A stretch of DNA of 64,000 nt from Fen-1254 sp963769605. GTDB lineage: Bacteria; Bacteroidota; Ignavibacteria; UBA10030. Both the position numbers and the translations under genes were made by a program. The stretch lies in assembly GCA_963769605.1 (NCBI GenBank), contig CAVYML010000009.1:248001-312000 (forward strand), given 5' to 3'. Position 1 is the stretch's first letter, and every line of letters begins with the position of its first letter. Under the pieces are notes generated by a model. The model did no database searches. It was not told the origin of the DNA and saw only the letters and a list, made by a program, of their open reading frames with translations. Positions 54,814 through 63,654 of the stretch are shown one piece after another.

Positions 54814-55647
54814 TATTTGATCATCTGGTAATTTTTTATTGTTATCGAAAGCATAATCAACAATTGGTGCATATTGATATATTGTATATTCGTTCCCTAA
54901 TACAGAGGCTAAATCCAGGCAAACCATAGTTGCTATTATAACCAATCCGTTATTATTGCTAAATTTGCCTGGTATCCCATACAGATTTGGATCTATTTCC
55001 CCCTTATTCATTTTCAACCATGAATCGTTGCCAAAAGCAAATTTTTCTCTGCTGAAATCAATCATATTGGTGCTTGGATCCACAAGCATCCAACGCTGAT
55101 TATTTTTGTTCCATACTTCACAGATTACGTGATTCGCATGAAATCCGGGTATTAAATACGCAGCGTGTCCGTAACGGACCCTGGCCGGAATACCACGATA
55201 TTTAAGTATAGATGCGAGTAAGAGAGAATTTTCCCGGCAACCTAAAACTAATCGATCTTCAGGTTTCCGGTCTTTCACAAAACCCCTCGAGTCATAGGAT
55301 AGAAATCCCTGCAGAACCGATTTAACTGTTGTATACTTTTCTGTCTCATTCCATCTTTCTTTAGGAATTTGATCACGATATTGTGGTAATTCTACGATGG
55401 GATGAATAAACTGGGATTTTATTAAACTGCAAAGTTCAGGCAACGAATCAGGAAGATTCTTATACAAATATGCATATTCTCCCGGATCGGTAAATGAACT
55501 AAACTGGCGATAGAAGTCTAATACCGAAATGCTGTCTTTGTTAAATGTTTTTTTCAGAACCAACCCTTCATCCTTTTGCGGGCGATTTTGAGCACAATTG
55601 AATTGTACCAGGATGGAAATCGTTAAGATAAATATTGTTGATTTCAT
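54814..55647 (-). pseudogene. Transglutaminase-like half of the split gene
   Basis: The secreted N-terminus (MKSTIFILTISILVQFNCAQ) is followed by a transglutaminase-like core: nucleophile in VLGCRENSLLLASILKYRGI, His in FHANHVICEVW and Asp in MLVDPSTNM. The frame enters the IS1634 end at 54813 and closes at 54745 with codons supplied by the element. Fusion to an FGE-like domain is restored by excision. The role is unknown: either peptide or polysaccharide binding, or cleavage. Confidence 0.8.
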
Positions 55648-55702
55648 GTTTTATTCTTTTAAGTAGTTTATTATATTAACCATATTGGCAAAAAAATTAT
55701 TA

Positions 55703-55987
55703 TTATGGATTTATATATTTTTTAAGATCATTTACATAATTCTCAAATGCTTTTATCCCCATACTTGTAATTGATATGGCAGTATTCGGATAATTATTTT
55801 TAAATGTTTTTTTAACTTTAACATAACCTGCCTCCTGTAATTTCTTTATTTGGATACTTATGTTGCCCGCTGCAGCTTTAGTAGTTTCTTTTATAAAAGT
55901 AAAATTGGCTTCATCAACTGTCATTAAAATAGAAACTATTGACAAACGAAGCTGTGAGTGTAATATGGGATCTAAATCGTTAAACAT
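55703..55987 (-). CDS. Winged-helix transcriptional regulator (HTH_34/MarR-like)
   Basis: The 94-residue protein is one winged helix: LHSQLRLSIVSILMTVDEAN, GNISIQIKKLQEAGYVKVKK and a YPNTAISITSMG wing. It resembles small regulators paired with a membrane protein. It overlaps the upstream gene by 8 bp, indicating translational coupling. Confidence 0.88.
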   Translation of the reverse strand: MFNDLDPILHSQLRLSIVSILMTVDEANFTFIKETTKAAAGNISIQIKKLQEAGYVKVKKTFKNNYPNTAISITSMGIKAFENYVNDLKKYINP

Positions 55988-56582
55988 GTTCTTTCCTATT
56001 TGCCTTATTGAGTAATATCCCGGGATTTATCAATCCTACTATCGCTCCTAACATCATGCTAAACCCATGATAATCCCTGCTAATAAAGAAAGAACCGAGT
56101 CCGATTAAATTCAGTAAGATACCTCCAACAAAGAGCGGCTTGAATTTAATGGATGATCCCGTAACAATCATAGATAAAGCAAGTAGAATGATGAATACCG
56201 GTGCCATGGCATCACCAAGCTGCTTGCTAAAAATAGCACCTAATACCATAAGATTAGCACCCATTGCCCATCCCATTGTTTCAATTACTCTTGTAAGAAG
56301 AGTCTTGGGTAGATTTTTCTTTTTTAGTTTCCTAACATATATAAATGTATAGATCGCTCCAAGCGGAAATAAAATAACAGTCCAAATTATGTCAAATTTC
56401 TTGTATAATCCCGTTAATGAAAAAACATACTGACTAAAAAATACCATAAACGTCAAACAACCCCACAAAATGATTATGTGACCATTTTCTTGAAATCTTT
56501 GTTTAGTCTCTTCAATTGTCTTTGTAATTAACAAGAGACTTTCTTCAGGTGTTAAAGTTGTTTTGTCCATTGCTTTGTCCAT
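55980..56582 (-). CDS. Membrane protein, partner of the winged-helix regulator
   Basis: The 200-residue protein has a cytosolic head (TPEESLLLITKTIEETKQRF) and about five membrane helices (…IILWGCLTFMVFFSQYVF to GFSMMLGAIVGLINPGILL). Homologues sit next to a small winged-helix regulator in Bacteroidota. Function is unknown. Confidence 0.8.
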   Translation of the reverse strand: MDKAMDKTTLTPEESLLLITKTIEETKQRFQENGHIIILWGCLTFMVFFSQYVFSLTGLYKKFDIIWTVILFPLGAIYTFIYVRKLKKKNLPKTLLTRVIETMGWAMGANLMVLGAIFSKQLGDAMAPVFIILLALSMIVTGSSIKFKPLFVGGILLNLIGLGSFFISRDYHGFSMMLGAIVGLINPGILLNKANRKEHV

Positions 56583-56739
56583 TGTTTATGTTTAAAAATA
56601 AATATTGATACTAATATAAACAAGTTAATTATATTAACCATATTAACATACTAATGCGTTAATGTCAAGAGTTGTGTAAAAATAATTAAGCGACCCGCCA
56701 TAGCCTGGGCATTGAGGTTTTATCATTAAATAATTATTT

Positions 56740-56806
56740 GGTTAATATTCAGCGAAGCCAACGGCGCATCTGCCGCTTTCGTTCCATATGCTTTTATATT
56801 TTTCAT
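56740..56806 (-). pseudogene. Alcohol dehydrogenase N-terminal relic
   Basis: ATG 56806 opens MKNIKAYGTKAADAPLASLN, matching the start of the alcohol dehydrogenase at 47996, then ends. It is a leftover of a duplicated oxidoreductase block. Confidence 0.75.
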
Positions 56807-56822
56807 GTTCATCATTATGAAT

Positions 56823-57674
56823 TTAGATATCAAGTTTTCTCGTAGCTAACCACTTCACCATGGCTGGATCGCGATGGTCGAAGAACAAGCTTTTCTTTGT
56901 GTCGAGCGCAACAATCGCATCCATATCTTCAGAACTTAGTTCATAATCGAATATGTTAAAATTCTCTGCAATTCTTTCCTTACGAACCGATTTGGGGATT
57001 GCAACAACTTTTCTTTGTGTCAGCCAGCGAAGGATGACCTGTGCAATAGATTTCTTGTATTTTCCGGCGATAGAAAGCAATATTTCATTTTTAAAGATGT
57101 CGTTTTTCCCTTCGGCGAACGGCCCCCATGATTCAATCTGCACATTGTTTTCTTGTAAGAATTTTTGAGTTTCAATTTGCTGACAGAAGGGATGCGTTTC
57201 GATCTGATTCACTGCAGGAACTACGTTGTTATGAAGGATCAAATCCATGACCCGGTCCGGATGGAAATTGCTGACACCGATGGCTCTCATTTTGCCTTCA
57301 TGATACAATTCTTCCATCGCCCGCCAGGAACCGTAAATATCTCCGTAGGGTTGATGAATCAGATACAAATCCAAATAATCCAATTGTAATCTCTTCAACG
57401 ATTTTTCAAAAGCCTTCTTCGTGCTTTCGTATCCGGTATCCTGAATCCAAAGCTTTGTAGTAATAAACAGCTGTTCCCTTGGTACGCCACTTCTTTTAAT
57501 TGCTTTACCGACTTCCGCTTCGTTTCCATAAGAAGCAGCTGTGTCAATTAGACGATAACCGGTGCGTATTGCTTCATAAACGCCTTGTTCGCATTCGCCT
57601 GCATTCGTTACCTGAAAAACACCGAACCCTAATAAGGGCATTTCTACACCATTGTTCAACAGAACCGTTTGCAT
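56823..57674 (-). CDS. Aldo/keto reductase (2,5-diketogluconate-reductase type)
   Basis: From MQTVLLNNGVEMPLLGFGVF (57674; GGAG site 8 bases upstream) the protein has 283 residues. It has the AKR5-type motifs LIDTAASYGNEAEVG, FITTKLW, YLIHQPYGD, GVSNFHPD and VVAIPKSVRKERIAEN. It is distinct from the two YhdN-type copies. It probably reduces aldehydes or keto sugars with NADPH. Confidence 0.92.
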   Translation of the reverse strand: MQTVLLNNGVEMPLLGFGVFQVTNAGECEQGVYEAIRTGYRLIDTAASYGNEAEVGKAIKRSGVPREQLFITTKLWIQDTGYESTKKAFEKSLKRLQLDYLDLYLIHQPYGDIYGSWRAMEELYHEGKMRAIGVSNFHPDRVMDLILHNNVVPAVNQIETHPFCQQIETQKFLQENNVQIESWGPFAEGKNDIFKNEILLSIAGKYKKSIAQVILRWLTQRKVVAIPKSVRKERIAENFNIFDYELSSEDMDAIVALDTKKSLFFDHRDPAMVKWLATRKLDI

Positions 57675-57679
57675 ATTTT

Positions 57680-57882
57680 TTACTCCGGTATTACTTCGTT
57701 TAAACACTTTATTGCATTTAAAGTTCTTGGGTATCCGATATAAGGCAGCAATTGAGTAACCACAATAAGCAGTATTTCTTTATCGTTTTCAACGTTTACG
57801 TTTCCTTGTATATGTCCTTTCACTTGAGGTTCGACTCCACCCAGGGATATAAGCATAGAGAAAGTGAGAAGCTCTCTTGTTT
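57680..57882 (-). pseudogene. Carboxymuconolactone-decarboxylase C-terminal relic
   Basis: The frame TRELLTFSMLISLGGVEPQV … LPYIGYPRTLNAIKCLNEVI is a near copy of the last ~65 residues of the CMD protein at 48023. It is joined directly to the AKR copy 2 stop, so the cupin gene and most of the CMD gene have been deleted from this duplicate block. Confidence 0.85.
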
Positions 57883-58866
57883 TTATAATCCTGTTCTTTT
57901 TTCCAGCTCTTCCGGATAGCGGTTGCCGACAACTTTGATGCTGTCAAGCGCCGACTTAATCTCGCTCAATTCCTTTGAATTCAATGTAACCTTTGCACCA
58001 CCGATGTTTTCTTCAAGACGATTCAACTTGGTCGTGCCGGGAATCGGCACGATCCATGGTTTTTGTGCCAGCAGCCAAGAGAGTGCAATTTGGCCGGGTG
58101 TTGCATGTTTTTGTTCTGCCACCTTCTTCAGGAGATCCACTAATACCTGATTCGCTTCAAGCGCCTCGGGAGTAAACCGGGGAACGATATTTCGGAAATC
58201 CGATCCGGCAAATTTAGAATCTTTATTAAAACTCCCCGTAAGGAAACCCTTGCCCAACGGACTAAACGTTACAAACCCGATTCCGAGTTCCTCAAGTACC
58301 GGCACCAATTCTTCTTCCGGGCGTCTCCACCAAAGAGAATATTCGCTTTGAATAGCAGTAAGCGGTTGCACAGCATGTGCACGGCGAATAGTCTTTACGC
58401 CGGCTTCGGAAAGACCCCAATGTTTGATTTTACCTTCCCTGATTAAATCTTTCATTGCTCCTGCTACATCTTCAATAGGCACTGCGGTATCTACACGATG
58501 CTGGTAATATAAGTCTATATGATCGGTATTCAGGCGTTTAAGCGAGCCCTCAACAGATTTTCTGATCTGCTCGGGACGGCTGTCCTGCACCTGTTTCCCA
58601 TCCTGTATTTTAATGCCAAATTTTGTGGCGATCACCACTTGGTCACGATAAGGTGCCAAGGCTTGGCCGAGCAATTCTTCGTTGGTAAACGGACCGTACA
58701 TTTCGGCAGTATCGAAAAACGTAACACCGCGTTCTACAGCCGAGTGTATCAAAGAGATCATTTCTTTTTTGTTGGGTATCTCGCCATAAGCGTAACTCAT
58801 ACCCATGCAGCCAAGCCCGAGAGCAGAGACTTCCAATCCGTTTTTTCCCAATTTACGCTTTTCCAT
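57883..58866 (-). CDS. Aldo/keto reductase, copy 2
   Basis: From MEKRKLGKNGLEVSALGLGC (58866; AAAGGA six bases before) the protein has 327 residues. The sequence is nearly the same as copy 1 at 49224 over its length, with the same tetrad motifs (FFDTAEMYGPF, VIATKFG, YYQHRVD). The upstream element 58943-58979 is also conserved, indicating a duplicated transcription unit. Confidence 0.93.
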   Translation of the reverse strand: MEKRKLGKNGLEVSALGLGCMGMSYAYGEIPNKKEMISLIHSAVERGVTFFDTAEMYGPFTNEELLGQALAPYRDQVVIATKFGIKIQDGKQVQDSRPEQIRKSVEGSLKRLNTDHIDLYYQHRVDTAVPIEDVAGAMKDLIREGKIKHWGLSEAGVKTIRRAHAVQPLTAIQSEYSLWWRRPEEELVPVLEELGIGFVTFSPLGKGFLTGSFNKDSKFAGSDFRNIVPRFTPEALEANQVLVDLLKKVAEQKHATPGQIALSWLLAQKPWIVPIPGTTKLNRLEENIGGAKVTLNSKELSEIKSALDSIKVVGNRYPEELEKRTGL

Positions 58867-58942
58867 TGTCTTTCCTTTTTCCATAATCATAAGAATGATT
58901 TAAAACTAACGATACTAATATAAAGAAGAAAATGGTAATAGG

Positions 58943-58979
58943 ATGTATACAAAAGGCGGGATAACGGATACGTTTTGCG
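58943..58979 (-). promoter_or_regulatory. Conserved element upstream of AKR copy 2
   Basis: GTATACAAAAGGCGGGAT … GATACGTTTTGCG corresponds to 50274-50310 and marks the shared control region of the two AKR genes. Confidence 0.5.
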
Positions 58980-59186
58980 AATGTTCTACCCTTGCATTCT
59001 TAAACAACTACGTTTACATTGGCTTGGACGAACAATTGCATCAACAGTGAAATAAACCCATTGCGTATATCCCTCCAACTTAGTAAGGAAATACGCCATA
59101 ATTGCGTTTAGCAAAGACTTAGCAATAATTTCACTAAATTACAGACATTAAAGTTCAGCAACTACGTAGAGAACTATATTCCAACT

Positions 59187-62162
59187 ATGATTCCAAAGGT
59201 TAACGAGCCTCAGGTTGAATACGGATTTATTGGAAAATTGACCGATCTGAAATATGTCTATCGGTCTGATATTCGTGACCGTAAGTCACTTGAGGAAAAC
59301 TTTCGAAAAAAATTCGAAACCCTTAATAGGGTTAGTTTAACCGATGCTGAGTTTTCCCGCCTGCGCGATGAAATTATTAATCCTGACGTATTTAAAGCTT
59401 CAAAAATATTGCGTCAACGAAATACTTTCCAGCTTGAAGACGGAACACCATTACAATACACACTTGTCAACATAAAAGACTGGTGTAAAAATGATTTTGA
59501 AGTGATAAACCAGTTGCGGATGAATACGGAAAACAGTAGTCACCGCTATGATGTCATTCTGCTTATCAATGGCGTTCCCGTCGTACAGATTGAACTCAAA
59601 ACATTGGAAGTTAGTCCGCGCCGGGCGATAAAACAGATTGTCGATTACAAAAACGATCCCGGCAACGGCTATACCAACTCATTGCTTTGCTTTATTCAGT
59701 TTTTTATCGTAAGCAACCGTTCCAATACGTACTACTTTGCCAACAACCGAAATCAACACTTCAGTTTTGATGCAGACGAGCAATTTTTACCGGTCTATCA
59801 ATGGGCAGGTGAAGACAACAAAATAATAACTCACCTTGATGATTTCGCGCAAAAGTTTCTTGCCAAGTGTACGCTGGGAGAAATGATCAGCCGCTACATG
59901 GTACTCGTGGAAAGCGAGCAAAAGCTGATGGTGATGCGTCCGTACCAGATTTATGCAGTGAAAGCCATTATCGACTGCATTCATCAAAACAGGGGCAACG
60001 GATATATCTGGCACACAACAGGCAGCGGTAAAACCCTTACGTCATTCAAAGCTTCTACATTATTAAAAGACAATCCCGATATTGAAAAATGTTTGTTTGT
60101 GGTAGACCGCAAAGATCTCGACAAGCAGACCCGTGAAGAGTTCAATAAGTTCCAGGAAGGCTGCGTTGAAGAAAATACAAACACAGAAACACTTGTCAGG
60201 CGCTTATTATCGGAAGCTTATGCCGATAAAGTAATCGTTACCACTATTCAAAAGCTGGGTGTAGCGCTCGACCCCGAATACAAAAAGAACTTCAAGGAGC
60301 GATTAAAACCTCTCAGTCAAAAACGCCTGGTATTTATTTTTGATGAATGCCACCGTTCGCAGTTTGGAGATAACCATGAAGCAATCAAAGAATTTTTCCC
60401 GAACGTACAACTCTTTGGTTTTACCGGCACTCCTATTTTCGAGAAGAATGCAAGCTATGTAAAAATAGAAGGTAATGTAGGCACATATAAAACGACAAAA
60501 GATATTTTTCAGAAGCAGCTTCACGCCTATACTATTACCCATGCAATAGACGACAGAAATGTGTTGAAGTTTCATGTGGACTATTTTAAGCCCGAAGGAG
60601 ATTACAAACCAATACCCGGTGAGCCTATAATAAAGCAGGCGGTAGCTGAGGCCATACTGCAAAAACATGATGCCGCCACCCATTCCCGGCAGTTTAATGC
60701 CATACTTGCTACCGGTTCTATTAACGATGCCATTGCTTATTACCACGTGTTTAAAGATATACAGGCACAGCGCAAAGCAACCGATGAAAACTTTGCACCG
60801 TTAAACATTGCCTGTGTGTTTTCGCCCCCTGCAGAAGGCAACAAAGATGTGCAGCAGATGCAAGAAGATTTGCAGCAGGAAAAAAACGATAACAAAGAAA
60901 ATCCCGACGAAAAAAAACTGGCGCTGAAAACTATTATCAGCGATTACAACGAACAGTATGGCACAAATCATACTCTTGGTGAATTCGACCTGTACTACCA
61001 GGATGTGCAGCAACGCATAAAGGACCATAAATACAGCAATACAGATTATCCGCATGTCAACAAAATCGATGTGGTCATAGTCGTAGATATGCTGCTTACG
61101 GGTTTCGATTCCAAGTACCTTAATACGTTGTACGTAGATAAAAACCTGAAGTATCACGGTTTGATACAGGCGTTCAGCCGCACCAACCGCGTTTTAAATA
61201 GAAACAAACCGCACGGCAACATATTGGATTTCCGCCGGCAACAGTCTCTTGTGGATGAAGCCATAGCTTTATTTTCCGGCGAAGAAACCGGCAGCGCCAA
61301 GGAGATATGGCTGGTTGATCCTGCCCCCGTTGTGATAGGTCAATACGAAAAAGCGGTTACAGCCTTAGACAAATTCATGCAGTCAAGCGGCTTGGAGTGT
61401 AAACCCGAAGATGTGAGCAATCTGAAAGGAGATGCCTCTCGGACTGTTTTTATAGAGCGATTCAAAGAAGTACAGCGGCTGAAAACACAGCTTGACCAAT
61501 ACACCGATTTAACCAAGGAGAACAAGGACACGATCGAAAAGCTGTTACCGGAAGAACAACTGCGCTCATTTAAAAGCGCATATCTGGAAACTGCCAAACG
61601 CTTAAAAGAGAAGCAGGCAAAAGAAAGTGATACAGCAAGTCCCGAACTACAGCAATTGGATTTTGAATTTGTGCTGTTTGCCTCTGCACTGGTGGATTAT
61701 GATTATATCATGGCGCTCATAGCCAGATATACACAGGGCAAACCTACCAAACAAAAAATGACAAAGGAGCAGCTTATTAGCCTGCTGAGCTCCAGCGCCA
61801 ACCTGATGGAAGAGCGGGATGACATCATAGCATATATCAATAGTCTGGAAGTTGGTAAAGGCCTCTCCGAAGAAGAAATAAAAGACGGCTATGAAACGTT
61901 TAAAGAAGAAAAGTTTGCAAAAGAACTGGATGATATTTCCGAAAAACACGGCCTAAAAACAGCAGCATTAAAAAGCTTTGTCGACGACATTTTGAGCCGC
62001 ATGATATTTGACGGTGAACGATTGAGCGATTTACTGTCGCCATTACAATTAGGCTGGAAAGAGCGCACAAAAAAAGAACTGGCATTAATGAAAGACCTCA
62101 CGCCGCTCTTAAAGAAACTTGCACAGGGGCGCGAAATATCCGGACTGAAAGCGTATGAATAA
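59187..62162 (+). CDS. hsdR: Type I restriction endonuclease subunit R
   Basis: The 991-residue HsdR has an N-terminal PD-(D/E)xK nuclease (RYDVILLINGVPVVQIELK: Asp, then E-x-K), an SF2 translocase with Walker A TTGSGKT, DECH in FIFDECHRSQFGD, and GFTGTPIF, motif VI QAFSRTNRVL, and a helical C-terminus that docks to HsdM. It translocates DNA and cleaves unmodified DNA. It is complete. hsdS follows at 63655; hsdM is expected beyond the window. Confidence 0.93.
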   Translation: MIPKVNEPQVEYGFIGKLTDLKYVYRSDIRDRKSLEENFRKKFETLNRVSLTDAEFSRLRDEIINPDVFKASKILRQRNTFQLEDGTPLQYTLVNIKDWCKNDFEVINQLRMNTENSSHRYDVILLINGVPVVQIELKTLEVSPRRAIKQIVDYKNDPGNGYTNSLLCFIQFFIVSNRSNTYYFANNRNQHFSFDADEQFLPVYQWAGEDNKIITHLDDFAQKFLAKCTLGEMISRYMVLVESEQKLMVMRPYQIYAVKAIIDCIHQNRGNGYIWHTTGSGKTLTSFKASTLLKDNPDIEKCLFVVDRKDLDKQTREEFNKFQEGCVEENTNTETLVRRLLSEAYADKVIVTTIQKLGVALDPEYKKNFKERLKPLSQKRLVFIFDECHRSQFGDNHEAIKEFFPNVQLFGFTGTPIFEKNASYVKIEGNVGTYKTTKDIFQKQLHAYTITHAIDDRNVLKFHVDYFKPEGDYKPIPGEPIIKQAVAEAILQKHDAATHSRQFNAILATGSINDAIAYYHVFKDIQAQRKATDENFAPLNIACVFSPPAEGNKDVQQMQEDLQQEKNDNKENPDEKKLALKTIISDYNEQYGTNHTLGEFDLYYQDVQQRIKDHKYSNTDYPHVNKIDVVIVVDMLLTGFDSKYLNTLYVDKNLKYHGLIQAFSRTNRVLNRNKPHGNILDFRRQQSLVDEAIALFSGEETGSAKEIWLVDPAPVVIGQYEKAVTALDKFMQSSGLECKPEDVSNLKGDASRTVFIERFKEVQRLKTQLDQYTDLTKENKDTIEKLLPEEQLRSFKSAYLETAKRLKEKQAKESDTASPELQQLDFEFVLFASALVDYDYIMALIARYTQGKPTKQKMTKEQLISLLSSSANLMEERDDIIAYINSLEVGKGLSEEEIKDGYETFKEEKFAKELDDISEKHGLKTAALKSFVDDILSRMIFDGERLSDLLSPLQLGWKERTKKELALMKDLTPLLKKLAQGREISGLKAYE

Positions 62163-62167
62163 GCACT

Positions 62168-63520
62168 ATGAGCGAAACCAATCGCATAGAATATAAGCGT
62201 GAACTGACCCCCGATCTGGATATTGAAAAAGAGGTCATTGCTTTTTTAAACTATCCCGAAGGCGGTTTACTCTTTATCGGTATCGATGCACACGGTGCGG
62301 TCGTTGGCGTTCGGGACATTGACGGCGATATGCTCAAACTCAAAGACCGCATTAAAAATAATATCTCCCCTTCGGCCATGGGATTGTTCGATGTGGTGAC
62401 TGAAGAAAAAGAGGGCAAAGGAATCATTAAAATCATTGTTGCCAGCGGCAGCGAAAAACCGTATTTCAAGAAGAAATACGGTATGACCGAACGGGGCTGC
62501 TCCATGCGCGTAGGGACAGCCGCCGAGCCGATGCCGCAAGCCATGATCGACAAACTGTTTGCCTCGCGCACCCGGAATTCTATCGGCAAAATAAAATCGC
62601 ACCGGCAGGATTTACGTTTTGAGCAGTTGCGGATTTATTACGAAGAACAACGCAAACCGCTCAACCAGCAGTTTAAAACCAATCTGGAACTTACCGCCGA
62701 AGACGGTTCGCTGAATTACGCCGCCTATCTCCTGGCAGACGAAAACAATATCTCTATAAAAGTTGCCAAATATGCAGACGAAACCCGTGTCCATCTTATA
62801 GAAAGCAACGAATACGGGTACTGCTCGCTCATCAAAGCCACCAAAAGCGTTTTGAATAAAATAGATATTGAAAACCGCACGCGGACAAAAATTACCAGCA
62901 AAGAGCGGCAGGAACAACGGCTGTGGAGCGCCATTGCCCTGCGCGAAGCCATTATCAATGCATTTGTACATAACGACTATACACGCGAAGTGCCCCCCAA
63001 GTTTGAAATTTTTACGGACAGAATTGAGATTACTTCTGCAGGGGCTCTGCCGGAAGGATTGAGCCAGAATGAATTTTTTGACGGCTATTCTGTTCCCCGC
63101 AACAAAGAATTGATGCGCATCTACAAAGATTTGGACATGGTGGAACAACTCGGAACAGGGATTTTACGCATTACCGAACATTATGGGCAGGAATGTTTTC
63201 ACTTTTCAGAAAATTTTACCCGTCTTGTATTTCCGGCGGCGGAGAAAGTGACCCCGCATGTCACCCCGCATGTCACCCCCCATGTTACCCCCCATGTCGA
63301 ACGTTTGTTGGAGGTTTTTACGGGAGAACATGGCCGTTCGGAGTTACAAAATAAGCTTGGATTAGCGCATAAACAAAGTTTCAGGAAAACATACCTGCAA
63401 CCGGCTTTAGATGAAGGATTGATAGAACTGACTATTCCTGATAAACCCAAAAGCATCAATCAGAAATACCGGTTGACAGAAAAAGGGAAATTGATAGTTA
63501 AAAACGGAGCAAATAAATGA
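62168..63520 (+). CDS. AlbA/Schlafen-type ATP-binding protein with VTPH repeats
   Basis: The 450-residue protein has an AlbA_2 (Schlafen-like) domain at ~5-130 (NRIEYKRELTPDLDIEKEVI, GGLLFIGIDAHG, TERGCSMRVGTA). A GHKL-type ATPase-like part follows at ~255-355 (LREAIINAFVHNDYT, DRIEITSAGALPEG, EQLGTGILRI), then VTPH four times at 361-376 and a winged-helix end. It starts 5 bp after hsdR. It is a frequent guest between type I restriction genes, and a regulatory or accessory defence role is inferred. Confidence 0.85.
   Translation: MSETNRIEYKRELTPDLDIEKEVIAFLNYPEGGLLFIGIDAHGAVVGVRDIDGDMLKLKDRIKNNISPSAMGLFDVVTEEKEGKGIIKIIVASGSEKPYFKKKYGMTERGCSMRVGTAAEPMPQAMIDKLFASRTRNSIGKIKSHRQDLRFEQLRIYYEEQRKPLNQQFKTNLELTAEDGSLNYAAYLLADENNISIKVAKYADETRVHLIESNEYGYCSLIKATKSVLNKIDIENRTRTKITSKERQEQRLWSAIALREAIINAFVHNDYTREVPPKFEIFTDRIEITSAGALPEGLSQNEFFDGYSVPRNKELMRIYKDLDMVEQLGTGILRITEHYGQECFHFSENFTRLVFPAAEKVTPHVTPHVTPHVTPHVERLLEVFTGEHGRSELQNKLGLAHKQSFRKTYLQPALDEGLIELTIPDKPKSINQKYRLTEKGKLIVKNGANK
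63248..63295 (+). repeat. In-gene 12-bp tandem repeat encoding VTPH x4
   Basis: Four 12-bp units of the form GTNACCCCNCAT run from 63248 to 63295 between the ATPase-like and winged-helix domains. Changes in unit number would keep the frame but alter linker length. Confidence 0.9.
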
Positions 63521-63627
63521 CCGCGCATGTTACCGACCATGTTACCGACCATGTTACCGACCATGTTACCATGCAAGTGCCATACATGTTACCATGCAAG
63601 TACCATACAAGTTGGCATAAAGGTTAG
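63517..63627 (+). CDS. Possible 36-residue peptide made of VTDH repeats
   Basis: ATG at 63517 overlaps the TGA of the upstream gene (ATGA). The frame reads MTAHVTDHVTDHVTDHVTM, then QVPYMLPCKYHTSWHKG. It continues the VTxH theme of the upstream linker but lacks any recognised domain. It may be a repeat-derived leftover rather than a protein. Confidence 0.35.
   Translation: MTAHVTDHVTDHVTDHVTMQVPYMLPCKYHTSWHKG
63526..63570 (+). repeat. 12-bp tandem repeat (CATGTTACCGAC)
   Basis: Three full units and a 9-base partial unit follow the stop of the ATP-binding gene. They are related to the in-gene repeat at 63248-63295. ACCATGCAAGT and ACCATACAAGT occur shortly after. Confidence 0.9.
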
Positions 63628-63654
63628 AAAAAAAGTTAAAAAACGATAAAATAA

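Noticed and set aside
63526..63570. CRISPR array or iteron origin
   Set aside because: Units are 12 bp with no spacers, and they share the VTxH coding theme with the adjacent gene. There is no replication gene nearby.
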